Source: Solirubrobacteraceae bacterium
Lineage (GTDB): Bacteria; Actinomycetota; Thermoleophilia; Solirubrobacterales; Solirubrobacteraceae
Direction of reading: 5' to 3'
Assembly: GCA_024711025.1 (NCBI GenBank)
Contig: JANJTP010000055.1
Span: forward strand, 1-43,597
Length of the DNA: 43,597 nt
A model generated the notes under the pieces. The model saw only the letters and a list, made by a program, of their open reading frames with translations. It searched no databases and was not told the DNA's origin. A program made the translations under genes and the position numbers. The stretch's first letter is position 1. Each line of letters starts with the position of its first letter. This document shows, in pieces, positions 27,702 to 36,464 of this stretch.

Positions 27702-28850
27702 TCAGTCGGTTGATTCGGGGGGCGAGCCTGCGGCGGTGAGAGCCGACAGGCCCTGAGGACCCGCACCGGCGAGGGCCTCGGCCGGTGCAAACTGCAGCTC
27801 CGGTGGTGGCTTTGTCGTGCGGACGACGCGGTAGCGCGCGGCGACCTCCGCCACCACGTTGCCGATGAGGATGAGCCCGTACAGCGCCAGCACCGCGTCG
27901 ACGGACAGGCCGAGGGTCTGAAGTGTGATCGCGGCCACGAGCAGCCCGGCGACGAGTAGGCCCACCAGGATGAGCACGACGATCGCGCCGGCGGCGAGCG
28001 CCGCAACGATGAAGCCGGAGAAGCCGTACTGGTTGGAGATCGTGCTGGACAGCCGGTGGGTCGTGCCGGCGACGAGGATCGCGCCGGAGGCGCCCGCGAT
28101 CGCCCCAGAGATACACATGACGGAGACGATCCTGCGCCGTACGTCGATGCCGGCGTATTCCGCGGCGCGCGCATTGCCGCCGCTGATGTCGACCTCGTAG
28201 CCCCAAGTGGTGAAGCGAAATATGAAGAACACCACCGCCGCGATCAGGAACGGGGCGATGACCCCGATCGGTACGGTGTTCGTCCCGGGCAGGATCGGCA
28301 GCTCGTACGGGATCCGGCGAGTTGCCGAGAGATCAGGGATCGTCGAGTCCCGCCACGGTCCCAGAGAGAGCCAGTTCACCACCTGAAGGGCGACGAAGTT
28401 CATCAGCAGGGTCGTGATGATCTCGTTGACGCGCCCGTAGGCTCGCGCCAGCGCAGGACCGAGGATCCAGAAGGCGCCTCCAGCAGCGCCCGCGACCATC
28501 ATCAGCGTGAGCATGAGCCAAGTCGGGCCGTTGACGTTGAGGCCGATGCCGGTGGCGGCCAGAGCGCCGATGTAGAGCTGACCGTCGACGCCGATGTTCC
28601 AGAGGCGCATCCGAAAGCCGAGCGCGACCGCGAGTGCGGTGAGCAGGATCGGTGTCGCAAGGACAAGTCCCTGCTCCATACCGTACGGCGTCGTCATCGT
28701 CTCGACGGCGCGACGCCCGAGCATCAGCGCGGGGCTGCCCGAGATCTGAAGCACGACGCCGGCGACGAGCAGCGAGATGACCACTCCGGCGAGACGGAGT
28801 GTGATGCTGCGCCGGCGGTCGACGCGTAGTCGTCGTTGCAGGCGGATCAC
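27702..28850 (-). CDS. ABC transporter permease, BMP/nucleoside type (first permease)
   Basis: 382 residues, larger than its partner because of a longer N-terminus and a Pro/Ala-rich C-terminal tail of ~40 residues. BPD_transp_2 family, with FRMRLWNIGVDGQLYIGALA (conserved nucleoside-permease segment), SGGNARAAEYAGIDVRRRIV (coupling helix) and repeated hydrophobic helices. GTG start overlapping the ATPase stop (GTGA). Pairs with the permease at 26748. Confidence 0.87.
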   Translation of the reverse strand: MIRLQRRLRVDRRRSITLRLAGVVISLLVAGVVLQISGSPALMLGRRAVETMTTPYGMEQGLVLATPILLTALAVALGFRMRLWNIGVDGQLYIGALAATGIGLNVNGPTWLMLTLMMVAGAAGGAFWILGPALARAYGRVNEIITTLLMNFVALQVVNWLSLGPWRDSTIPDLSATRRIPYELPILPGTNTVPIGVIAPFLIAAVVFFIFRFTTWGYEVDISGGNARAAEYAGIDVRRRIVSVMCISGAIAGASGAILVAGTTHRLSSTISNQYGFSGFIVAALAAGAIVVLILVGLLVAGLLVAAITLQTLGLSVDAVLALYGLILIGNVVAEVAARYRVVRTTKPPPELQFAPAEALAGAGPQGLSALTAAGSPPESTD

Positions 28851-30442
28851 GAGGGCGCCTCGGCGCCGGCGCCCCCTACCAGGTCGCCGCCGCCCATCAG
28901 GTAGCCGATCTCCTTCCGACGCGCCTTCGCTGCGGTGAAGTCGCCCTTGATTCGGCCCTCGTACATGACGACGATGCGGTCACTGACGGCGAGCAGCTCA
29001 TCGAGATCGTCCGAGACGAGAAGTACCGCGCAGCCTGCGTCACGCCTGTCGAGCACGACCTCACGCACCTGGTCGGCAGCCCGTACGTCGAGGCCGCGGG
29101 TCGGATGGGCCGCCACGAGCAGGCGATCAGCCGCCCAGGCCTCACGACGGGCGACGAAGCGCTGCTGGTTGCCGCCGGAGAGATTCGCGATCGGGACATC
29201 GATGTCCGGCAGCTGGACGTCCGCGGCGGTGACGAGACGGTCCGTGAACACACGTACGGCACCTCGTCGCATGACGCCGGCTCGCGACAGCTCACCGGTC
29301 CTGAACGCACGCAGCACTGCGTTGTCGACGACGGTGGCGCTCGGCACGATCGCACTGCCGATCCGATCCTCGGGCACATGGCCGACACCGGCCGAGACGA
29401 AGTCGCCCGGTAGGCGCGCGGTCAAGTCCTGCCCGTCGATTGCGACGGTCCCCTCGAACGGGTGCCGCAGTCCCGTGGCGATCTCCGTGAGCTCTCTCTG
29501 CCCATTTCCGGACACGCCGGCGACGCCGACGATCTCGCCCTCATGAACCGTGCAGCTCGCCTCACGTACCGACACGAGCCCGCGATCGCCGCGGGCGCTG
29601 ACGTTGCGAAGCTCGAGCACGGGCTTGCCTCGGCCCTTCGACGGCCGCGGCGCCTCCATCACGCGCTCCGTACCGGTCATCAGCTTCGCCAGCTTCTCGG
29701 GCGTCATCTTGGCCGCCGGTCGCGTCGCGACGTTCATTCCCCGCCTCAGGATCGTGACGCGATCGGAGACCGCGAGGACCTCGTGCAGCTTGTGGCTGAT
29801 GAAGACGATCGTCCGCCCGCTCGCCGCGAGGCGGCGCAGCACCGCGAACAGCTCAGTGGCCTCGGAAGGGGTCAGCACTGCGGTCGGTTCGTCGAGGATC
29901 AGGACCCGCGCGCCCCGCAACAGGACGCGAAGGATCTCGACGCGTTGCTGCTCGCCGATCGAGAGCTGCCAGATCCGCGCCGTCGGATTGACGGTCAGCC
30001 CATACTGCTCCATCGCCTGGGCCGTCTCGCTGATCAGGCGACGTCGCGACAGCCGCCGCGGCAGCTCCGGTCGCCCGAGATGGATGTTCTCCGCAACGGT
30101 CAACGGCTCCACCAGACGGAAATGCTGATGGACCATGCCCAAGCCGGCGGCGATCGCCTGCGCGGGTGAGTGGAAGCGGCGCTGCTCACCGTCGAGCCGG
30201 ATCGTGCCGACGTCCGGCCGGTAGATCCCCGTCAGGACGTTGCTGAGCGTCGTCTTGCCAGCCCCGTTCTCCCCCAGCAGCGCATGGATCTCACCCGCTT
30301 GGAGCTCGAGCGACGCGCCGCTCAGCGCCTGGAAGTCATCGAAGGCCTTCCAGATGTCGGCCATCTCGACGACGGTGGCGCGCGCATCCGCGCACGCCAC
30401 CGTCTGATCGTTCTGCACGTCTGGGGGCTGCGGGTCGTACAC
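28847..30442 (-). CDS. ABC transporter ATP-binding protein, tandem cassettes
   Basis: 531 residues with two ATP-binding cassettes, as in sugar/nucleoside ATPases (RbsA, NupA). Cassette 1 is complete: LLGENGAGKTTL (Walker A), LSIGEQQRVEILR (signature), VLILDEPTAVLTP (Walker B), VFISHKLHEVL (switch His). Cassette 2 has the degenerate Walker A GVSGNGQRELTE, signature NLSGGNQQRFVAR and Walker B region LLVAAHPTRGLD, where the usual catalytic Glu is replaced; a weak second site is usual in this family. GTG start (VYDPQPPD). Nine bases after the binding-protein gene. Confidence 0.9.
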   Translation of the reverse strand: MYDPQPPDVQNDQTVACADARATVVEMADIWKAFDDFQALSGASLELQAGEIHALLGENGAGKTTLSNVLTGIYRPDVGTIRLDGEQRRFHSPAQAIAAGLGMVHQHFRLVEPLTVAENIHLGRPELPRRLSRRRLISETAQAMEQYGLTVNPTARIWQLSIGEQQRVEILRVLLRGARVLILDEPTAVLTPSEATELFAVLRRLAASGRTIVFISHKLHEVLAVSDRVTILRRGMNVATRPAAKMTPEKLAKLMTGTERVMEAPRPSKGRGKPVLELRNVSARGDRGLVSVREASCTVHEGEIVGVAGVSGNGQRELTEIATGLRHPFEGTVAIDGQDLTARLPGDFVSAGVGHVPEDRIGSAIVPSATVVDNAVLRAFRTGELSRAGVMRRGAVRVFTDRLVTAADVQLPDIDVPIANLSGGNQQRFVARREAWAADRLLVAAHPTRGLDVRAADQVREVVLDRRDAGCAVLLVSDDLDELLAVSDRIVVMYEGRIKGDFTAAKARRKEIGYLMGGGDLVGGAGAEAPS

Positions 30443-30451
30443 GCCGAAGAC

Positions 30452-31636
30452 CTACTTGATGCCCTTGACTCCCTCGACGACCCAGCTCAGGCCGTAGACC
30501 TGGTCCTGAGTGAGGCTCTCGCCTGCGTTGAGTTGAGTCTTGCCCGCCACATCGCGGAGCGGACCTGTGAACGGATTCAGTCCGTCATTGATGATCTTGT
30601 CACGGACCTCGTCGGCACGCTTGATCACATCATCGGGCACATTGGGGCCCCACGGACCGGTCGAGACCGCGTCGGGCATCGCCGGGATGATGATGCTGGC
30701 CGGCACCTTGAACGTACCGTCCACCATGGCCTTTGCCGTCTCGTTGAAGTACGGGCTCCAGTCGAAGACGACCGATGCAACGTACTTCTCAGGAGCGAAC
30801 TTGCTCATGTCGCTGTTCCAGCCGGCCGTCCAGACGCCCCGCTTCTCGGACACCTGAAGGTACGCCGGCTCATCCATGATGCCGATCGTGAAGTCGGCCC
30901 CTCCGTCGATCAGCGCGCTGGCCGCCTGGCGAGCAGCCTGCGGATCGAACCACGAGTTGATGGCCACGGCCTGGACCATCGCCTTGGGGTTGACGGAACG
31001 AGCGCCGAGCAATAGGGCGCTCGTCGTGCTCTTCACCGAGGGCACGGGGAACGACGCGATATAGCCGAGCTTATTGCTCTTCGTGAGGAGCCCGGCAACA
31101 ACGCCCAGGATGTAGCAGGGATGCCACTGGTCGGGATAGACGCCCCACTGGTTGCTGGTGAACGTGGTGCCACCCACCTCGGTGAACATCACATCAGGAT
31201 GTGCCGCCGCCACTTTCGACAGGAAGTCCCCGTACGCGGTGCCGACGAAGATCCACTTGTTGCCGTCGGCGACGAGCCGCTCGAACGTCTGAGACGCCTC
31301 TTCCGAGAACGGAACGCTCTCGACGAAGGTGGTCTTGACCCCGGGCACGGCCTTCTCCAGCTCCTTGCGCGCGACGTCCATCCGTGTCGACCAGCCGCCG
31401 TCGGTGGCCGGGCTGTTGTATGCGAATGCGGCCTTGAGCTCCTTGGTCTCACCCCCGGTCGTCGCGGCAGCGCCGCCGCTCGTGGCCGCCGCCTCCTTGG
31501 AGTCACCGCCGCACGCGGCGATGATCCCTCCGGCCGCGAACACCCCCGCCGTCGCGAAGCCGCGCTGGAGAAAGTCCCGCCGACCGAGCCCCTTCTTGGA
31601 CAGGTCGTCCTGGGGCTGATCCGATGTTGAAGCCAC
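30452..31636 (-). CDS. BMP-family substrate-binding lipoprotein
   Basis: 394 residues. The N-terminus has a twin-arginine motif (Arg19-Arg20 in GRRDFLQRG), a hydrophobic stretch and the lipobox IIAAC with Cys42, so it is exported, probably by Tat, and lipid-anchored outside the membrane. A Ala/Thr/Gly-rich linker leads to the Bmp/PnrA domain (AAFAYNSPATDGGW, NKWIFVGTAYGDF, YILGVVAGLLTKSNKLGYIA, ADFTIGIMDEPAYL). BMP proteins usually bind purine nucleosides; here, with allantoinase and allantoate hydrolase in the same operon, a ureide or purine base is also possible. GTG start at 31636 chosen because GGGAGG lies five bases before it and the Tat motif follows. First gene of the operon ending at 23611. 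Confidence 0.88.
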   Translation of the reverse strand: MASTSDQPQDDLSKKGLGRRDFLQRGFATAGVFAAGGIIAACGGDSKEAAATSGGAAATTGGETKELKAAFAYNSPATDGGWSTRMDVARKELEKAVPGVKTTFVESVPFSEEASQTFERLVADGNKWIFVGTAYGDFLSKVAAAHPDVMFTEVGGTTFTSNQWGVYPDQWHPCYILGVVAGLLTKSNKLGYIASFPVPSVKSTTSALLLGARSVNPKAMVQAVAINSWFDPQAARQAASALIDGGADFTIGIMDEPAYLQVSEKRGVWTAGWNSDMSKFAPEKYVASVVFDWSPYFNETAKAMVDGTFKVPASIIIPAMPDAVSTGPWGPNVPDDVIKRADEVRDKIINDGLNPFTGPLRDVAGKTQLNAGESLTQDQVYGLSWVVEGVKGIK

Positions 31637-31730
31637 TAATTCCTCCCGTCCGATATGGCAGCGATCGGCCCGGGGCCACCTGACGGCCCGCGACCCTCCG
31701 CAGCCTCGCCGACAGCGAAGCAGCAGCGTT

Positions 31731-31759
31731 CTTATACGTGAGACCGGATCGCCTGTCAA
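31731..31759 (-). promoter_or_regulatory. Near-consensus promoter of the transporter-allantoin operon
   Basis: On the minus strand TTGACA (31759-31754), exactly 17 bases, then TATAAG (31736-31731). This is the best housekeeping-type promoter in the window. A start near 31724 gives a leader of about 87 bases to the GTG of the binding-protein gene. Confidence 0.8.
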
Positions 31760-31772
31760 GCACGATAGCCTG

Positions 31773-31786
31773 GTCAACAGGTTGTC
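31773..31786. promoter_or_regulatory. Operator-like palindrome in the divergent GntR control region
   Basis: GTCAAC-AG-GTTGTC is palindromic except for one pair, with a perfect core CAAC/GTTG (31775-31784). It lies just upstream of the minus-strand -35 and overlaps the -35 of the plus-strand GntR promoter, so one bound dimer could affect both genes. A partly overlapping CCTG-N5-CAGG repeat spans 31769-31781. Confidence 0.5.
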
Positions 31787-31810
31787 TGGCAGCCTGGGTC
31801 TCGCTATGGT
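31782..31810 (+). promoter_or_regulatory. Leaderless promoter of the GntR gene
   Basis: TTGTCT (31782-31787), 17 bases, TATGGT (31805-31810). The expected start is the A of the ATG at 31817, seven bases after the -10, so the mRNA should be leaderless; no ribosome site is present. Both hexamers match at four of six positions. Confidence 0.5.
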
Positions 31811-31816
31811 TTGCGT

Positions 31817-32605
31817 ATGCCATCCGGCCGTAAGCCCACCTCCCGCGGTACATCGCTGCTACAGCCGGTACGCGACGCTCCGCGGCTGCCCGACCTCATC
31901 GCCGAGCAGGTGATCGAGCTGATCCGAGCCGGGGATCTCGCCGCGGGAGACCGGCTTCCGACCGAAGCGGAGCTGGCACGCGAGCTCGGGGTCGGGCGCA
32001 CGTCGGTGCGGGAGGGCCTTGGGAAACTCCGTGCGATCGGCGTGATCGAGGTGCGCAAGGGTCGCGGCGCGTTCGTGGCTGACGCGGAGTGCGACGTGCC
32101 GCCCCTGACCGAGTTCGTCCGATGGGCGACGACGAACGCGGTCGCGGTCGAAGAGCTGGTGGAGGCGCGGGTCGCACTGGAGGCGCTGGCGGCGCCGCTG
32201 GCGGCCGTACGAGCCGATCCCGATCAGGTGGCAGCGATCAGGGTGTACCACGAAGCTCACCTGCGCGCCGGCGAACCCCTGGACGTCGATGCCCTCGTCT
32301 ACTCCGACGAGGGGTTTCATCAAGCCATCATGGATGCCGCGGGGAGCCAGGTCGTCGGCAGGATGTACGAGTTCCTGATCGGAGAGCTTCAGGCGTACCG
32401 GCGGCAGACGCTCTCCCTTCCATGGGCACCGGCGCGGTCCGCCAAGGGCCATGCCGCAATCCTCAAGGCGATCGAGCAGCGCAATCCCGTACGCGCGCGC
32501 CGCGCCATGATCGATCATCTCTGGATCGTCTCCAGTGAGATCCACGAGACCGTCGGCGAGACGGAAGCAGGGCTCCCGCTCCCCCCACGCGCGGCGTTGG
32601 GCTGA
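31817..32605 (+). CDS. GntR/FadR-family transcriptional regulator
   Basis: 262 residues from the ATG at 31817. The N-terminal winged helix has LPTEAELARELGVGRTSVRE (about residues 48-67) followed by RAIGVIEVRKGRGAFV; the C-terminal helical FCD domain (LVEARVALEALAAPLAA, DEGFHQAIMDAAGSQVVGRM, GHAAILKAIEQRNPVRARRA) contains the Asp/His residues that often hold a metal in this subfamily. A TTG six bases upstream is possible but the promoter geometry points to the ATG. It is divergent from the transporter-allantoin operon and probably represses it and itself, with a ureide or purine breakdown acid as ligand (inference). Confidence 0.88.
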   Translation: MPSGRKPTSRGTSLLQPVRDAPRLPDLIAEQVIELIRAGDLAAGDRLPTEAELARELGVGRTSVREGLGKLRAIGVIEVRKGRGAFVADAECDVPPLTEFVRWATTNAVAVEELVEARVALEALAAPLAAVRADPDQVAAIRVYHEAHLRAGEPLDVDALVYSDEGFHQAIMDAAGSQVVGRMYEFLIGELQAYRRQTLSLPWAPARSAKGHAAILKAIEQRNPVRARRAMIDHLWIVSSEIHETVGETEAGLPLPPRAALG

Positions 32606-32642
32606 TTCCGTTCCTACAAGGCGAATCACCATCCACACGACC

Positions 32643-32697
32643 CCGCGAGCGACACGCCCGCCACGACCATCCGCGAGCGCAACGCGTCACACGCCCG
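32643..32697. repeat. Composite direct repeats before the second LysR gene
   Basis: CCGCGAGCG occurs at 32643-32651 and 32671-32679, and ACACGCCCG at 32652-32660 and 32689-32697, giving two ordered pairs in 55 bases of the 112-bp gap before the LysR start at 32718. They could be regulator half-sites or decayed duplication. No function is shown. Confidence 0.35.
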
Positions 32698-32717
32698 ACT
32701 CGGCAGGGCACGGCCCG

Positions 32718-33635
32718 ATGACACGCCCCTCCAGCGACGTATTCCTGAATCTTCGGCTCCTCAGCTACTGGATCACAGCGGTCGAAGAGGGCTCTGTCAC
32801 CGCTGCGGCCAAGCGGATCTCGATCCCTCAGCCGGCGCTCAGCCAGCAGATCAGGACTCTCGAGCGGGCGATCGGCGGCAGCCTGCTCGAACGGCTGCCG
32901 ACCGGAGTGCAACTGACCGACGCCGGCCGCGCCCTGCTCCCAGAGGCACGCGCCGCCGTCGCCGCCGGGCAACGCGGGCTTCAGGCTGCGCGTGAAGCCT
33001 TGAAGCTCGAGCGCGGCCGACTCGAGTTCGGGAGTTACGCCACGCTTCTTTCCGGCGCCCTCCTGTCGTCGCTTCATGTGTGGCACACGCGCTACCCGGA
33101 CACCTCCGTGCGCGCTCTGGAGTTCAACCGCCACACGCTGGTGGAGAACACGGCGCAGGGCGCCGTCGACTTCGGCATCGGACTGCCGCCCCCAGCTTGG
33201 AGTGGCCCGGTCGTGGACCTGGGCTGGGACGAGTTCGTCATCGTGGGACGACTCACAAGCCGCAGGCCGGTGCGCCTCGAGTCCCTCGCGGACAGCGAGT
33301 GGATCCTCTACCACAGTCAGCACGGCCTCTCGGAGCTGATGGCAGAGGCGTGTCACGTCGCGGGATTCAGCCCACACGGCGCCATCGAGACCTCACAGGC
33401 CGAGGCTGCCGCCCGCCTGGCCGCCACCGGCCTGGGCTACGCACTCGTGCCGAAGGACAACGTGCCCGAGGGACTCCAAGAATACGTTCGCCCGCTCACG
33501 CGACCCGTGACGTGGCCGATCGCGGTGTTCACGCGTCGCACGTGGTCGCCCTCAGCCGCCGCTTACCTGGAGATCCTCCTCGCGCAGCACTGGCCTGCCC
33601 CCGCCGACGACGCACTGGTACTCACCTTCAAGTAA
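32718..33635 (+). CDS. LysR-family transcriptional regulator (second)
   Basis: 305 residues, closely similar to the LysR protein at 11969: VTAAAKRISIPQPALSQQIR for the recognition helices, then IGGSLLERLPTGVQLTDAGR and ALLPEARAAVAAG. The effector domain includes QHGLSELMAEACHVAGFSPH and LVPKDNVPEGL, paralleling the first copy. The ATG at 32718 is chosen from alignment with that paralogue. It follows the GntR gene on the same strand and its last eight bases overlap the 3' end of the convergent xanthine dehydrogenase gene. A role in controlling the second dehydrogenase set or the GntR-linked genes is inferred. Confidence 0.9.
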   Translation: MTRPSSDVFLNLRLLSYWITAVEEGSVTAAAKRISIPQPALSQQIRTLERAIGGSLLERLPTGVQLTDAGRALLPEARAAVAAGQRGLQAAREALKLERGRLEFGSYATLLSGALLSSLHVWHTRYPDTSVRALEFNRHTLVENTAQGAVDFGIGLPPPAWSGPVVDLGWDEFVIVGRLTSRRPVRLESLADSEWILYHSQHGLSELMAEACHVAGFSPHGAIETSQAEAAARLAATGLGYALVPKDNVPEGLQEYVRPLTRPVTWPIAVFTRRTWSPSAAAYLEILLAQHWPAPADDALVLTFK

Positions 33636-35955
33636 GAAGCGAGGCCTCGACGATATCCGTGGGGCGCACCGGCACGCGAGGCAGCGGCATCCCCGTGGCG
33701 GCGCGCACGGCCGCGACCACAGCCGGCGTCGACGAGATGGTCGGGGGCTCGCCCGCCCCGTTCAATCCGTACGGCCCGTGCGGTGTGGGCAACTCGAGGA
33801 TGGCCAACCGCATCGGCGGTACATCGAGAATCGTCGGCACCAGGTAATCGGTGAACGACGGATTCCTGACGCACCCGTCCTCGACTTGGATCTCCTCCAT
33901 GAGCGCCAGGCCGAGACCCTGAGCAGAGCCTCCCTCGATCTGGCCCTCCAGAGCCTTGGGGTTGAGAGCCTTGCCGACGTCCTGAGCAACGGCCAGCTCG
34001 ATGACGCGCACGAGACCGAGCTCGACATCGACATCGACAACGGCACGGTGCGCAGCGAATGCAAAAGCCCAATGGGGATCGCCCTGACCGTTCGCGTCGA
34101 GCGGCGTCGTCTTGCGGGCGTGATATTCGCGGATCAGCTCGATCGGCTCGTCCGCCACGATGTCCACCATCGACGCCACGAAATCCCCAGCGGCAGTGAC
34201 AATCTGGCCCGCGTCCAAGCGGCAGCGGTCGGTGTTCACGCCCAGCCGCTGGGCCGTGCGCTCGAGAACCTCGGCGGCCACCGCAGCACACGTCGTCTGC
34301 ACGGCACCGCCGGTGAGCCACGACTGACGCGAGGCGGAGCTCGAGCCGGCATTGCCGATCTGCGTGTCGGCGGGGAGCACCAGCACGTGATCGACGCCCA
34401 GCTCTGTCCGCGCGATCTGCGCCTGGACGACGACAAGGCCCTGACCGACCTCGAGGCCAGCGGTGTGGACCTCCGCAGTCAGCTCGCCCCGGCTGACCGA
34501 GAGTCGCACACGCGCGGTCGAGTAGTCGTCGGCCCCGCTGGAGAAGCCGATGTTCTTAAAGCCCACCGCGTAGCCGACGCCGCGCCGCACCCCCTCGCCG
34601 TGCGTCGTGTTCGCCACGCCACCCGGTCGCATGCGCTCCTCGTCTGGATTCTCGGCAGGCGGCAGGGGCATCGCCTCCAGCTGGTCGAGGAGCTCTCGAA
34701 CCGGCACCGGTACGTCGACCACCTGCCCGGTCGGCGTCTTCCCTCCGGTCGGCAGGACGTTGCGCCGGCGCAATTCCACCGGATCCATGTCGAGCGCGGC
34801 GGCGAGCTTGTCCATCTGGCTCTCGTAGCCGAAACAGGACTGCACGGCGCCGAAGCCGCGCATGGCGCCACAGGGCGGGTTGTTGGTGTAGGTCGAGTAG
34901 GCGTCGATCTCTGCGTGATCGACCGCATACGGACCGGCAGCCGTCGTCGCCGCGACGACGATCACTTCACGTGAGGTCGACGCGTACGCGCCGCCGTCGA
35001 GGACGACGCGGGCCTTGACGTGTGTGAGGATGCCGTCGCGGGTCGCGCCGTGCTCGTACTCGAGGCGCCCCGGATGCCGATGCACATGCCCGAAGAACGA
35101 CTCTTCGCGGCCGTATGACATCTTGATCGGGCGGCCGGTGTGCAGCGCGAGGAGGCATGCGTGGATCTGTATCGACAGATCCTCGCGCCCGCCGAACGCG
35201 CCGCCGATCCCGGCGCTGGTGAGCCTCACCTTCTCGGGCGACAGCCCCAGGCTCGCAGCCATCTGCTCGCGATCGGCATGAAGCCACTGCGTCGCGATGA
35301 AGAGCTCCACGCCGCCATCCTGAGATGGCAGGGCAAGGCCGGACTCCGGCCCCAGAAACGCCTGGTCCTGCATGCCGAGCTCGTAGGTACCGGTCACTGT
35401 GACGTCGGCGCGTTCTGACGCCGCCGCGACGTCGCCGTGGCGAATGTGGAGCTGCGCGACGATGTTCCCTTCAGGATGGAGCGGCGGCGCCGTGCCCGCG
35501 ATGGAGACCTCGGGGTCGGTGACCGGCTCGAGGGGCTCATAGTCGACCTTGATCAGATCGAGCGCTCGCCTTGCGGTCTCTGGATGATCCGCCGCGACGA
35601 GCGCGACCGGCTCGCCCTGAAAGCGCACGACGTCATGCGCAAGGACGGGCTGATCCGGAATCAGCAGGCCATACGTCTTACGCCCCGGAACGTCCTCATG
35701 GGTGAGGACCGCGTGAACACCGGGCTGGGCGAGCGCCGCAGCGATGTCGAGCGAGCGGATTCTCGCGTAGGGGTGCGGACTGCGCAGCGCCCTGCCCCAG
35801 AGCATGTCCTGAGCCCACAGATCGGATGAGTACGCGAACTCGCCCTTCGTCTTCGGGGGCCCATCCGGCCGGTCGGGGCTCGTCCCGACCGGATACGAGA
35901 CCGGCCGCGCAAGCTCACGGACCGCGGTGTCCAGATCGGCTGTGGTCCCTCGCAT
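33628..35955 (-). CDS. Xanthine dehydrogenase family, molybdenum-binding subunit (cluster B)
   Basis: 775 residues, third large subunit in the window and similar to both copies in cluster A: PKTKGEFAYSSDLWAQDMLW, QDQAFLGPESGLALP, GIGGAFGGREDLS, NNPPCGAMRGFGAVQ. The active-site end is NGAGEPPTIS with Glu736, the form most like canonical members. Cytoplasmic, no signal peptide. Its ATG follows the TAG of the 2Fe-2S gene without a gap, the Glu codons at the end of that gene (GGAGGAGGAG) supplying the ribosome site. Substrate unknown; a purine is most likely. Confidence 0.88.
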   Translation of the reverse strand: MRGTTADLDTAVRELARPVSYPVGTSPDRPDGPPKTKGEFAYSSDLWAQDMLWGRALRSPHPYARIRSLDIAAALAQPGVHAVLTHEDVPGRKTYGLLIPDQPVLAHDVVRFQGEPVALVAADHPETARRALDLIKVDYEPLEPVTDPEVSIAGTAPPLHPEGNIVAQLHIRHGDVAAASERADVTVTGTYELGMQDQAFLGPESGLALPSQDGGVELFIATQWLHADREQMAASLGLSPEKVRLTSAGIGGAFGGREDLSIQIHACLLALHTGRPIKMSYGREESFFGHVHRHPGRLEYEHGATRDGILTHVKARVVLDGGAYASTSREVIVVAATTAAGPYAVDHAEIDAYSTYTNNPPCGAMRGFGAVQSCFGYESQMDKLAAALDMDPVELRRRNVLPTGGKTPTGQVVDVPVPVRELLDQLEAMPLPPAENPDEERMRPGGVANTTHGEGVRRGVGYAVGFKNIGFSSGADDYSTARVRLSVSRGELTAEVHTAGLEVGQGLVVVQAQIARTELGVDHVLVLPADTQIGNAGSSSASRQSWLTGGAVQTTCAAVAAEVLERTAQRLGVNTDRCRLDAGQIVTAAGDFVASMVDIVADEPIELIREYHARKTTPLDANGQGDPHWAFAFAAHRAVVDVDVELGLVRVIELAVAQDVGKALNPKALEGQIEGGSAQGLGLALMEEIQVEDGCVRNPSFTDYLVPTILDVPPMRLAILELPTPHGPYGLNGAGEPPTISSTPAVVAAVRAATGMPLPRVPVRPTDIVEASLLT

Positions 35956-36426
35956 CTACTCCTCCTCCAGCATCTTCGCAGCCAGCTGCACGGCGTCGAC
36001 GATCTTCTGGTAGCCGGTGCAACGACACAGGTTGCCCGCCAGCGCCTCGCGGATCTCGGGCTCTGTCGGACTCGCCTCACGCGCGAGCAGATCGTGGGTG
36101 ACCATGACGAAGCCAGGGGTGCAGAAGCCACACTGAACAGCTCCGGCCTCGACGAACGCACGCTGGATCGGATGCAGCTCGTCGCCCTCGGCTAGCCCCT
36201 CGACGGTGATCACCCGTGCGCCATGAACCTGCCCGGCGCTGACGAGACAGGAGCAGGCGAGGATGCCGTCCACATAGACGGAGCAGGATCCGCACTCCCC
36301 CTGCTCGCAGGCGTTCTTGGAGCCCGGCAGGCCCAGTCGCTCCCGCAGTACGTACAGCAGGCTCTCGCCCTCCCAGACCCCATCCAGGCTGCGTGCCTCG
36401 TCGTTCACCGTGCACTCAAGTCGCAT
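35956..36426 (-). CDS. Xanthine dehydrogenase family, 2Fe-2S subunit (cluster B)
   Basis: 156 residues with all eight cluster cysteines: 40, 45, 48 and 60 in [13 protein letters not shown] and the following strand, then CGFC near 99-102 and CRC near 134-136. Nearly collinear with the cluster A protein and clearly a paralogue. It ends in Glu codons that double as ribosome site for the next gene. Electron transfer between the molybdenum and FAD subunits. Confidence 0.92.
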   Translation of the reverse strand: MRLECTVNDEARSLDGVWEGESLLYVLRERLGLPGSKNACEQGECGSCSVYVDGILACSCLVSAGQVHGARVITVEGLAEGDELHPIQRAFVEAGAVQCGFCTPGFVMVTHDLLAREASPTEPEIREALAGNLCRCTGYQKIVDAVQLAAKMLEEE

Positions 36427-36464
36427 CCGCTTCCTCCAAGTCTCTTGTCTCGTCCGATGCCGGC

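Noticed and set aside
31637-31730. Purine riboswitch in the ~87-base leader of the transporter operon
   Set aside because: No conserved purine-aptamer loops (such as the TATA...and loop-loop pairs) or terminator hairpin with T-run could be recognised.
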